A DNA stretch of 58,375 nt, taken from NCBI RefSeq assembly GCF_004353905.1, contig NZ_SMOD01000046.1:1-58375 (forward strand), in the 5' to 3' direction. This stretch comes from Paraburkholderia guartelaensis. Lineage in GTDB: Bacteria > Pseudomonadota > Gammaproteobacteria > Burkholderiales > Burkholderiaceae. This document shows positions 51,672 to 58,375 of this stretch, one piece after another; positions within the stretch are counted from its first letter, which is position 1; the number at the start of each line of letters is the position of its first letter. A program made the position numbers and the translations under genes. The notes beneath the pieces are model-generated. The model searched no databases, was not told the DNA's origin, and was given only the letters and a program-made list of their open reading frames with translations.

Positions 51672-52114
51672 GTCTCGACCTCGCTCACTTCACGCCCTAC
51701 GCATCGTTCGCGGGCGGCCTGATGATCGGCGCGGCCGCCGCGCTCTTCGTGCTCGTGAACGGCCGCATCGCCGGTATCAGCGGCTTGCTCGGTGGCTTGT
51801 TGGGCAGATCGTTGCCGGGCTCGGGCGGCGAGCGCGGTGTGAATGCTGCGTTCGTCATCGGCCTCGTTGCCGCCCCGTTGCTATGGAGGCTGCGCGCGGG
51901 GCTTCCGGCAATGCAGATCGATGCATCCGCGCTCGCGCTCGTCGCGGCGGGCCTGCTGGTCGGCATCGGCACCCGTTACGGCTCGGGCTGCACGAGCGGC
52001 CACGGCGTGTGCGGGATCGCGCGCGGCTCACGCCGCTCGTTCGTCGCCACGGGCACGTTCATGGCGGCGGGCTTCGCCACCGTGTTCGCTGTGCGTCACC
52101 TGATCGGAGGCTGA
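51668..52114 (+). CDS. YeeE/YedE-family sulfur-transport half-protein A
   Basis: 148 residues with four hydrophobic helices. The start MSLDLAHFTPYASFAGGLMIGAAAALFVLVNGRIAGISG and GTRYGSGCTSGHGVCG are the family marks; the Cys in GSGCTSGHGVCG lines the path for thiosulfate or persulfide-like sulfur in YeeE. Full-length YeeE has twice the length; here two half-genes lie side by side, as in many BigR operons. ATGA overlap with the sensor gene. Confidence 0.88.
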   Translation: MSLDLAHFTPYASFAGGLMIGAAAALFVLVNGRIAGISGLLGGLLGRSLPGSGGERGVNAAFVIGLVAAPLLWRLRAGLPAMQIDASALALVAAGLLVGIGTRYGSGCTSGHGVCGIARGSRRSFVATGTFMAAGFATVFAVRHLIGG

Positions 52115-52115
52115 G

Positions 52116-52568
52116 ATGCGAAAACTCAGCGCATTCGCGTGCGGTTTGCTGTTCGGCATCGGCTTGCTCGTCTCAGGCATGGCCAACCCGGCCAAGGTGC
52201 TCGGCTTTCTCGATCTCGCCGGGAATTGGGACCCATCGCTTGCGTTCGTGATGGCCGGCGCCATCGCGGTCGCCGCGCCCGCCTTCTGGCTCGCGCGCAC
52301 GCGAGCGTCGAGCCTCGTCGGCGCGCCCATTCAGCTGCCGACATCGCGCCGAATCGACGGCCGGCTGGTTGGCGGTGCCTTGCTGTTCGGCGCGGGCTGG
52401 GGGCTCGCAGGCTTCTGCCCCGGCCCCGCACTCGTCGCCGCGGGCAGCGGCCAGCCGCGCGCCTGGCTCTTCGTCGCCGCCATGCTCGCGGGCATGGCGA
52501 TTTACGCCGTGCTCGAACAGCGCCGCCGTTCGCAAGAAGCCGCATCGATCAGCACCAAACCGCACTAA
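52116..52568 (+). CDS. YeeE/YedE-family sulfur-transport half-protein B
   Basis: 150 residues, four helices. FACGLLFGIGLLVSGMANPAKVLGFLDLAGNWDPSLAFVMAGA and FGAGWGLAGFCPGPALVAAG correspond to the second half of YeeE, with a conserved Cys in GFCPGP. Starts one base after the stop of half-protein A, with GGAGG in the end of that gene, so the two are made together and presumably pair in the membrane. They may import thiosulfate-type sulfur or export sulfur compounds. Confidence 0.88.
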   Translation: MRKLSAFACGLLFGIGLLVSGMANPAKVLGFLDLAGNWDPSLAFVMAGAIAVAAPAFWLARTRASSLVGAPIQLPTSRRIDGRLVGGALLFGAGWGLAGFCPGPALVAAGSGQPRAWLFVAAMLAGMAIYAVLEQRRRSQEAASISTKPH

Positions 52569-52607
52569 AGCAGCACTACGCCGCACCAGCCTCGGAACCA
52601 AAATTAC

Positions 52608-54224
52608 ATGCAAATCACGCCACACGATGCGCGCTTCGCTAGCGCCGACCAGATCACGCCCGACGACCTCGCCGCCATTCAAGCGGCGGGCTATCGCTCG
52701 ATCATCTGCAACCGGCCCGATGGCGAAGGCGGCGACTCGCAACCCACGTCGCAGTCCTTGCGCGCTGCGGCCTCGCAGCTCGGTCTGCAGTTCGCGTATC
52801 TGCCGGTGAAGCCCGGCCAGATCACCGCCGAAGACGCTGCGCGCTTCGCCGAGCTGATGATCGATCTGCCCGGCCCCGTGCTCGCGTACTGTCGCAGCGG
52901 CAACCGCGCCACGAGCCTCTATCGGCTCGCGCAGCAAGGTGCGCCCACCCAGGCCGCGCAAACCGCGAACGCCGCGCGCGCCGCGACGGCGGCCTGCACG
53001 TGGGAGGGCGAAACCTGGGACGTCGTCGTGATCGGCGGCGGCACAGCGGGCATCGCCGTCACCGCGAGCCTGTTGCGCCGCGAGCCGAACCTGAAGATCG
53101 CCATCGTCGAGCCGAGCGATCACCACGACTATCAGCCCGCGTGGACGCTGGTCGGCGGCGGCGCATACGACGTGACGAAGACGCGCCGCCCCATGGCGAG
53201 CGTCATGCCCGCGGGCGTGAAGTGGTTCCGCGCGGCCGCCACGCGCGTCGAGCCGGACGCGAACGTCGTGCAGCTCGACAGCGGCGTGCGCGTGGCGTAC
53301 CGCCAGCTCATCGTGGCGCCGGGACTGCGGCTCGCATGGGAGCGCATTGCGGGCCTCTCGGAAACGCTCGGCAAGAATGGCGTGACCTCGAACTATCGCT
53401 ACGACCTCGCGCCCTACACCTGGCAACTCGTGCAGCAGATGAAGGGCGGCACCGCGCTCTTCAGCCAGCCCGGCATGCCGATCAAGTGCGCGGGCGCGCC
53501 GCAAAAAGCGATGTACCTCGCCTGCGACCACTGGCAACGCCAGGGTGTAATCGGCCAGGTCAACGTGGAGTTCAATCTCGCGGGCGCCGTGCTGTTCGGC
53601 GTGGCGACCTTCGTGCCGCCGCTCATGGAGTACGTGAAGCGCTACAACGCGAACCTCGCGTTTTCGTCGAATCTCGTGGCCGTGGACGGCCCGGCGCGTA
53701 TCGCCACCTTCGAAGTGAAGGATGCGAACGGCAATGTCACGCGTGTCGCGAAGCGCTTCGACATGCTGCACGCCGTGCCGCCGCAGGTCGCGCCCGACTT
53801 CATTCGCGACAGCCAGCTCGCCGACGAAGCCGGCTGGTGCGAGGTGGATCACGCCACGCTCCAGCATCCGCGCTATCCGAATGTGTTCTCACTCGGTGAC
53901 GTGTGCTCCGCGCCGAACGCCAAGACCGGCGCGGCAGCGCGCAAGCAGGCCGTGATCGTGGCCGAGAACCTGCTCGCCGCACGCGCGGGTGCACCGCTCG
54001 CGTATCGCTATGACGGTTATGGCTCGTGCCCGCTCACCGTGGAGAAGGGCAAGGTCGTGCTGGCCGAGTTCGGTTATGGCGGGCGTCTCTTGCCCACCTT
54101 CCCGCTCGACCCCACGCGGCCGCGCCGCCTCATGTGGCTGCTCAAGGCGAGCGTGCTGCCGAGCTTCTACTGGTGGGGCATGCTCAAGGGCCGCGAGTGG
54201 CTCACGCGGGCTGCACGCGGCTGA
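52608..54224 (+). CDS. DUF442 (phosphatase-like) domain fused to sulfide:quinone oxidoreductase-like flavoprotein
   Basis: 538 residues. Residues 1-110 form the DUF442 domain, a PTP-like fold with the loop AYCRSGNRA (catalytic-type Cys); in Blh proteins it is fused to the dioxygenase, here to the oxidoreductase. From about residue 138 the FAD/NAD-binding part starts with WDVVVIGGGTAGIAV, followed by YQPAWTLVGGG, the Cys in MPIKCAGAPQKA and the Cys in GDVCSAPNAKTG that fit the redox pair of SQR. The enzyme oxidises sulfide to persulfide with quinone reduction; the dioxygenase across the promoter removes the persulfide. Last gene of the operon, 40 bases after the second YeeE half. Confidence 0.88.
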   Translation: MQITPHDARFASADQITPDDLAAIQAAGYRSIICNRPDGEGGDSQPTSQSLRAAASQLGLQFAYLPVKPGQITAEDAARFAELMIDLPGPVLAYCRSGNRATSLYRLAQQGAPTQAAQTANAARAATAACTWEGETWDVVVIGGGTAGIAVTASLLRREPNLKIAIVEPSDHHDYQPAWTLVGGGAYDVTKTRRPMASVMPAGVKWFRAAATRVEPDANVVQLDSGVRVAYRQLIVAPGLRLAWERIAGLSETLGKNGVTSNYRYDLAPYTWQLVQQMKGGTALFSQPGMPIKCAGAPQKAMYLACDHWQRQGVIGQVNVEFNLAGAVLFGVATFVPPLMEYVKRYNANLAFSSNLVAVDGPARIATFEVKDANGNVTRVAKRFDMLHAVPPQVAPDFIRDSQLADEAGWCEVDHATLQHPRYPNVFSLGDVCSAPNAKTGAAARKQAVIVAENLLAARAGAPLAYRYDGYGSCPLTVEKGKVVLAEFGYGGRLLPTFPLDPTRPRRLMWLLKASVLPSFYWWGMLKGREWLTRAARG

Positions 54225-54248
54225 TGAAACTCGAGGGCCAAGGCGCGC

Positions 54249-54629
54249 TTAGCCCTCGAAATCGAGCCCGCCTAGCAGCACCTCGGGCTCGCCTTGCGTG
54301 CGCGAAGCAAAATCGACAGAGCGCGCCGACTCCCATGACGCGAGCTTGCGCCCGGTCGCTTCGAGGTAGTGCTCGAAGCGCGTTTCGCCGCCGGGCTCCA
54401 TGAGACGCTCGATCTCCTCGGTGTCCCAGGTCAGCGAGACATTCAGCGGGTAGACATACGGATGCCGGTGCTCGCTCGCGACGCCGCGCAGGCGCACGCG
54501 CGTGGGATGGCCATGCCCGGCGTTGGGCACGACATCGACATGCACCGAAGGGCCGAACTGTTTCGCCAGCTTCGCCGCAATGCGCGGTGCGAATTCTTCC
54601 TCGAACCGGCGGACGGCTTCGATACTCAT
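54249..54629 (-). CDS. Conserved hypothetical protein
   Basis: 126 residues from the ATG at 54629; frames further upstream are out of character with the rest. MSIEAVRRFEEEFAPRIAAKLAKQF forms a helix; then comes a beta-rich part (VHVDVVPNAGHGHPTRVRLRG, YVYPLNVSLTWDTEEIERLM). No catalytic motif or membrane helix is seen. It resembles small soluble Burkholderiales proteins of unknown function (possibly a DUF5594-type protein, from memory). Leftward, between the SQR fusion and rarD. Confidence 0.55.
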   Translation of the reverse strand: MSIEAVRRFEEEFAPRIAAKLAKQFGPSVHVDVVPNAGHGHPTRVRLRGVASEHRHPYVYPLNVSLTWDTEEIERLMEPGGETRFEHYLEATGRKLASWESARSVDFASRTQGEPEVLLGGLDFEG

Positions 54630-54800
54630 GCGTGGGGCACTCCACGGGGGGATTGACTGAGGGTTAAGGCACTGCGGATCGCGACCGCACCGCGCAAAGG
54701 ACACGCGATTCACCACGATCGTGCAGCGCATCGTCCTGGCATCCTACCGCGCCGCCGGCAGGTCAGCCAATGCCCGACAGCGCACCGCCGCTTAGCGCCC

Positions 54801-55688
54801 TCACGCCGCCCGGCGCTCGCGCGCGGCCAGGAGGCTTCGCACGCCTTCGAGCGAATACACGCCGAGCGCGACCCAGATCGCGCCGTAACCCACGGCGCGC
54901 ACCGCGCCGAACGGCTCCCCGTAGATCAGCACGCCCGTGAGCAACTGCAGCGTGGGCGTGACGTACTGGATCAGACCGAGCATCGACAGCGGAATGCGCC
55001 GCGCGGCCGCGCCGAAGAGAAGCAGCGGGACCGCTGTGATCGGGCCTGAGGCCGCGAGCAGCAATTGCAGACCGCGAGAGGCATGCGTGAAGTGGCTCTC
55101 GCCCGCGAGACCCACGATCGTCAGATAGACGACCGCAACGGGAAAGAGCAGCACGGTTTCGAGCGCGAGGCCCTCGAGCGCGCCGAGCTGCGCGGTTTTG
55201 CGCAAAAGGCCGTAGCCGCCGAAGGTCACGGCGAGCGCGAGGCTGATCCAGGGCGGCGCGCCGTTCTGCCAGGTGAGCCAGACTACTCCCGCGGTGGCCA
55301 GCACCACGGCGGCCCATTGCAGTGGGCGCAGGCGCTCGCGCAGGAACGCATAGCCGAACAGCACGTTGATGAGCGGATTGATGAAGTAGCCAAGGCTCGC
55401 CTCGACGATATGCCCGGCATTGACGGCCCAGATATAGATGCCCCAGTTGGCCGAGAGCAGCACGGCGCTCGCCACGAAGCGCCCGAGCAGGCGGCGGTCG
55501 CGCAGCGTGGGCCCAAACCAGCGCCAGTGACGGCGCACGACGAGCACGGCGATCACGAACACGAGCGACCACGCCATGCGGTGCGCGAGCATTTCGAGCG
55601 CGGGGATCTGGTGCAGCGTTTTGAAGTAGATGGGGAAGAGCCCCCAGAGAACGAATGCAGCGAACGCGTAGAGGATGCCGGGATTCAT
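54801..55688 (-). CDS. rarD: RarD-type EamA-family transporter
   Basis: 295 residues with ten helices in two EamA repeats. The N-terminus MNPGILYAFAAFVLWGLFPIYFKTLHQIPALEMLAHRMAWSL is diagnostic for RarD, as is AVNAGHIVEASLGYFINPLINVLFG at the end of the first repeat and LSMLGLIQYVTPTLQLLTGVLIYGE in the second. A drug/metabolite superfamily protein; its substrate is unsettled (it was once linked to chloramphenicol resistance). Single leftward gene. Confidence 0.92.
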   Translation of the reverse strand: MNPGILYAFAAFVLWGLFPIYFKTLHQIPALEMLAHRMAWSLVFVIAVLVVRRHWRWFGPTLRDRRLLGRFVASAVLLSANWGIYIWAVNAGHIVEASLGYFINPLINVLFGYAFLRERLRPLQWAAVVLATAGVVWLTWQNGAPPWISLALAVTFGGYGLLRKTAQLGALEGLALETVLLFPVAVVYLTIVGLAGESHFTHASRGLQLLLAASGPITAVPLLLFGAAARRIPLSMLGLIQYVTPTLQLLTGVLIYGEPFGAVRAVGYGAIWVALGVYSLEGVRSLLAARERRAA

Positions 55689-56012
55689 GTTCGATTCTGG
55701 TTATGGTGGCGCCTGTGCTGCGCGGCGCTGTTCGGCACGTGCCTGCGCGCGAAGGAGCGCTTCCGGCGCGTGAAGTTGCGAGCCGGCACCTGGCCCGCAT
55801 CCTGCCCCGGGGTCCGTGCGAAGGCAATTGAAAGCGAGGCGGAACCCGTCCGATTTCGCTTGACCCTGCGCCAAGCCGCCGGTTTTGCGACAATAGCGGA
55901 TTTTCGCCGCCAGCCTTGGCCGTTGTCCAGCCTGACGCGCCGCTTACGGCGCGCGCTGTTCCCAACGCGGCAGGCAATGGCGTAGCCCCCTGAACCGGCC
56001 TCCTCGCGCGCG

Positions 56013-56801
56013 ATGTCCTTCCCCCATATCGATCTGCTGTATTCGCTGTCCGGCCTGTTCGTCGGATTTCTGGTCGGCCTGACCGGCGTGGGTGGCGGCT
56101 CGCTGATGACGCCGATCCTGGTCCTCGTCTTCAACGTGCATCCGGCCACGGCAGTCGGCACCGACCTGCTCTACGCGGCCGCGACCAAGTCTGCGGGCAC
56201 GCTCGTGCACGGGCTCAAGGGTTCGGTGGATTGGCGCGTGACGCTGCGGCTCGCGGCCGGCAGCGTGCCCGCCGCGACGATCACGCTGATCCTGCTGCAT
56301 CGCTATGGCATGGACACGCCGCGCGCGGGGCATCTGATCCAGGCCGTGCTGGGCGTGGCGCTCCTCATTACGGCGGTGGCGCTCATTTTTCGCCCGCAGC
56401 TCGCAGCGTTCGCCTCGCGCCACCGGCATGGGCCGGGCGAAGCGCGCACACTCTTCTTCACGATCCTCACGGGCGCGGTGCTGGGCGTGCTCGTCTCGCT
56501 CACCTCGGTGGGCGCGGGGGCCATCGGCGTGACCGTGCTGCTGCTGCTCTACCCGGCGCTGCCGACGGTGCGCATCGTCGGCTCCGATGTCGCGCACGCC
56601 GTGCCGCTCACGCTCCTCGCGGGCGCCGGCCACTGGCTGCTAGGCTCGATCGACTGGCACATGCTGCTTTCGCTCTTGTGCGGCTCGCTGCCTGGCATCG
56701 CGATCGGCAGCCTGCTCTCCTCAAAGGCGCCCGAAAAGCTGCTGCGCATGCTGCTCGCCGCGACGCTCACGCTCGTGGGCGTACGCCTCGTGCTCTCCTG
56801 A
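56013..56801 (+). CDS. TSUP/TauE-family sulfite or organosulfur exporter
   Basis: 262 residues with about eight membrane helices. LFVGFLVGLTGVGGGSLMTPILVLVFNVHPATAVGTDLLYAA is the typical first repeat, and GVLVSLTSVGAGAIGVTVLLLLYPALPTVRIVGSDVAHAVPL the second. TSUP proteins export sulfite, sulfoacetate or related anions. It lies 1.8 kb from the sulfide-detoxification operon that would make sulfite, so it may help to remove it, but it is not in that operon. No clear ribosome site is seen; an upstream start is possible. Confidence 0.85.
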   Translation: MSFPHIDLLYSLSGLFVGFLVGLTGVGGGSLMTPILVLVFNVHPATAVGTDLLYAAATKSAGTLVHGLKGSVDWRVTLRLAAGSVPAATITLILLHRYGMDTPRAGHLIQAVLGVALLITAVALIFRPQLAAFASRHRHGPGEARTLFFTILTGAVLGVLVSLTSVGAGAIGVTVLLLLYPALPTVRIVGSDVAHAVPLTLLAGAGHWLLGSIDWHMLLSLLCGSLPGIAIGSLLSSKAPEKLLRMLLAATLTLVGVRLVLS

Positions 56802-56832
56802 ACGCCGCGCTCGCCGCGCGCCCCGTGTGCGC

Positions 56833-57093
56833 TCAGGCGTGGGGCGCCTGGCGGAAAAATCTCCCGTTGAGATCGACCTCGAACTGGCGCAGCCATTGGC
56901 CGCGGGCGTCGATGCGATAAGCCTGCGCCCAGGCGCCGCGCCGCACGATCAGCATGTCGCCGTGCTCCGGGTCATTAGGATCGGCTTCGCCGCGAATGTC
57001 GAACTGCATGGGCGCAAAGCCGTGCCGCGCACAGGCCAGCTCAAAGGCCGCCCGGTCGACGAGCGGCAAGTCGGTGTAGGTATGAATGGTCAT
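56833..57093 (-). CDS. Small conserved hypothetical protein
   Basis: 86 residues. The ATG at 57093 has AGGAAATC just upstream and is preferred over a longer frame. MTIHTYTDLPLVDRAAFELACARHGFAPMQFDIRGEADPNDPEHGDMLIVRRG and AYRIDARGQWLRQFEVDLNGRFFR suggest a small soluble alpha/beta protein. No known motif was recognised. It is convergent with the exporter gene. Confidence 0.6.
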   Translation of the reverse strand: MTIHTYTDLPLVDRAAFELACARHGFAPMQFDIRGEADPNDPEHGDMLIVRRGAWAQAYRIDARGQWLRQFEVDLNGRFFRQAPHA

Positions 57094-57346
57094 GGCGATT
57101 TCCTGCTTTCCAGCGATGAGGCCGCGCTCGACCTCGGGAAAGACGCGCGATACCCACGGTATACCCCCAACGGCGGGAAGACTGTGTGTCAAACTACACT
57201 TTGGCGGCTGCACTGCAACATGACATGCCGCTTACGGGGACCGATCCCGGCCGCAGGTTCACGCGCGACGCGCACAAGCTGACGGCTTCGAGCGAGAAAA
57301 GCCCTCCAACACCCGCCAACCGTGCACCTGCCCGTCATACGCGCAT

Positions 57347-57381
57347 AAAAAAAGCCCGGCCTGTAGAGGCCGGGCTTTTTT
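57347..57381. terminator. Intrinsic terminator, functional in both directions
   Basis: Seven A, an 8-base stem GCCCGGCC (57354-57361) with TGTAGA loop and GGCCGGGC (57368-57375), then six T. It lies 57 bases beyond the stop of the BON-domain gene and terminates that leftward transcript. It would also stop rightward transcription. Confidence 0.92.
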
Positions 57382-57437
57382 GCCGCTTGTTGCTATCGCT
57401 TGCAGCCGACGCCCCGTTTCCAGGGCGTGTGCAGCGC

Positions 57438-57791
57438 TTATTGCTGCACTCGGACCGTCAGCTTGTTCGTCACCGACGTCACGCCCGTCACGCCTTGCGC
57501 GACCTCGCCAGCCTTGTCGATCTGGCCCTGATCCGGCACCGTGCCGGTCAGCGTGATCGCGCCGCCGTGCGAGCGTACATTGAGCTTCGAAACGTCGAGG
57601 CCCTGGGTCTTCGAGAGCGCCTTGCGCACGGTGTAGCCCAGCTTGCGGTCGGCCTTCTTGGCCGACGTCGCCGGAGCGGCCATCGTAGCCGCGGGTGCGC
57701 TCGCCGAGTTGTCCTGCGCGTACGAGGCGCTGCAAGCTACCGACAGGCACAGTGCCACGCCCAGCGTCTTCAGAATAGCGACCGATTTCAT
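57438..57791 (-). CDS. Secreted single-BON-domain protein
   Basis: 117 residues from the ATG at 57791 with AAGGAG six bases upstream; a longer open frame has no support. A signal peptide ends at ACSASYAQ (about 25), then comes a short Ala/Ser-rich stretch, and a BON domain (about 47-117): KLGYTVRKALSKTQGLDVSKLNVRSHGGAITLTGTVPDQGQIDKAGEVAQGVTGVTSVTNKLTV. BON domains bind lipid or envelope surfaces; OsmY-type relatives respond to osmotic stress. Followed by a strong terminator. Confidence 0.9.
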   Translation of the reverse strand: MKSVAILKTLGVALCLSVACSASYAQDNSASAPAATMAAPATSAKKADRKLGYTVRKALSKTQGLDVSKLNVRSHGGAITLTGTVPDQGQIDKAGEVAQGVTGVTSVTNKLTVRVQQ

Positions 57792-58375
57792 GTTTTCTCC
57801 TTGTGTCTTCGCGTTGTTGCGGGTTGTTGTCTGGAATAAGACCGCCTGCCTTGCCGGCGAACGGCTCGAAGGCCGCCCGTCAGCCATGGTCTGACGGCTG
57901 TTACCACTACCGATGGCAGCGCACAGCGCGCAATGCGCGCGTACGCGGCCAGGGTCTGGACGCGATGCGAGAGGCAAAAGGATGAAAGGACGTCGAATTA
58001 CACCCGCCGGAACAGGTCTGCGCCCGTTTCCTGTTGTTATGAATTGATGCTCGCGCGAGCCCGCTCGTTCAACTTCTCCACCACTCCCGGGCCCCGGCGC
58101 GCCTTGCGAAGCGCAGCAGGCGAACCACAATTTAGCCTGGCTGTGGCGCAAGCGCAAAGAGTTTAGCTTAAGGGCATGCGGCATGCGCTTAAGCTGTTCC
58201 GCGAGGCACGCGGGCATGCCGCCGCAACGCCGAATCTCATGTACCATCGGCACCACAGAGCCCGCGCGGCGCGCGCGCCTGAGCCGACCCGGCGCCAGCG
58301 CCGGTCCCGACGCGGACCCGACCCGCACTCCCCCGAACTACCCGAGGCCCGCCCCACCCCGATGAAGTCCCGCAC
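57792..58375. other. Gene-free right edge
   Basis: 584 bases upstream of the BON gene. Open frames here lack family character. It holds the near-perfect palindrome at 58165-58195. An ATG at 58362 opens a rightward frame that leaves the window after five codons (MKSR...), which may be the start of the next gene, but no ribosome site precedes it. Confidence 0.4.
58165..58195. repeat. 15-base near-perfect inverted repeat
   Basis: AGCTTAAGGGCATGC (58165-58179), one base, and GCATGCGCTTAAGCT (58181-58195); 14 of 15 positions pair. No T-run follows, so not a usual terminator. Lies about 375 bases upstream of the BON gene start. Confidence 0.7.

Noticed and set aside
58362..58375. Start of a further rightward gene at the right edge
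   Set aside because: Only five codons are visible and there is no ribosome binding site.

Overview
The window reads as a GC-rich betaproteobacterial chromosome of the Burkholderiales, most likely Burkholderia, Paraburkholderia or Caballeronia. This rests on the protein types present (small entericidin, host-attachment protein, XapX protein, RarD, BigR-type sulfide operon) and on codon style. No rRNA, tRNA or CRISPR array was seen, so the genus is an inference.

Left edge (1-5269): the tail of an IS5-type transposase abuts a 5'-truncated membrane glycosyltransferase remnant. A leftward accessory block follows: an unknown polytopic membrane protein, a three-part FkbH-like HAD protein and a family 2 glycosyltransferase. 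This block and the 5.3-5.5 kb intergenic stretch are visibly AT-richer than the rest.

Rightward secondary-metabolite block (5906-27606): a Sfp-type phosphopantetheinyl transferase, an acyltransferase-3 protein, a 3303-residue hybrid synthetase (A-PCP-KS-AT-ACP-aminotransferase-C-A-PCP), a C-thioesterase protein, an SGNH hydrolase, two related JmjC/cupin-like putative oxygenases, and a GtrB/GtrA/membrane glycosyltransferase set. The specificity residues suggest a valine-like starter, one malonyl unit, transamination of the beta-ketone and a glycine, i.e. a 3,4-diamino-5-methylhexanoyl-glycyl type intermediate. The thioesterase carries Cys in place of the usual Ser. A strong hairpin terminator closes the block.

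Leftward exopolysaccharide operon (27727-42702): eleven genes of the Wzx/Wzy type. In transcription order they are an initiating phosphoglycosyl transferase, Wza, Wzc, two GT4 enzymes, Wzy, Wzx, a GT2, an acyltransferase and two more GT4 enzymes. A secreted GH-A-type glycosidase and a WecA-like initiating enzyme lie on the other side of the divergent promoter region.

The main non-coding discovery is a block of about 58 bases, almost identical in two places and in the same orientation relative to the genes it precedes: 8086-8143 upstream of the megasynthase and 43154-43097 upstream of the exopolysaccharide operon. It ties the two large systems together, probably as a shared regulatory site, and suggests that the peptide/polyketide and the polysaccharide are made together, possibly as parts of one extracellular matrix or surface product.

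Right part (44.7-58.4 kb): mostly housekeeping or stress genes. They include entericidin, a flavin-binding PNPOx-like protein, a host-attachment protein, an XapX protein, a quinone-oxidoreductase-like MDR enzyme and an acyltransferase-3. A complete sulfide/persulfide detoxification module (persulfide dioxygenase, BigR/SqrR-type sensor, two YeeE/YedE half-transporters, DUF442-SQR fusion) sits around an AT-rich divergent promoter. RarD, a TSUP-family exporter and a BON-domain protein follow.
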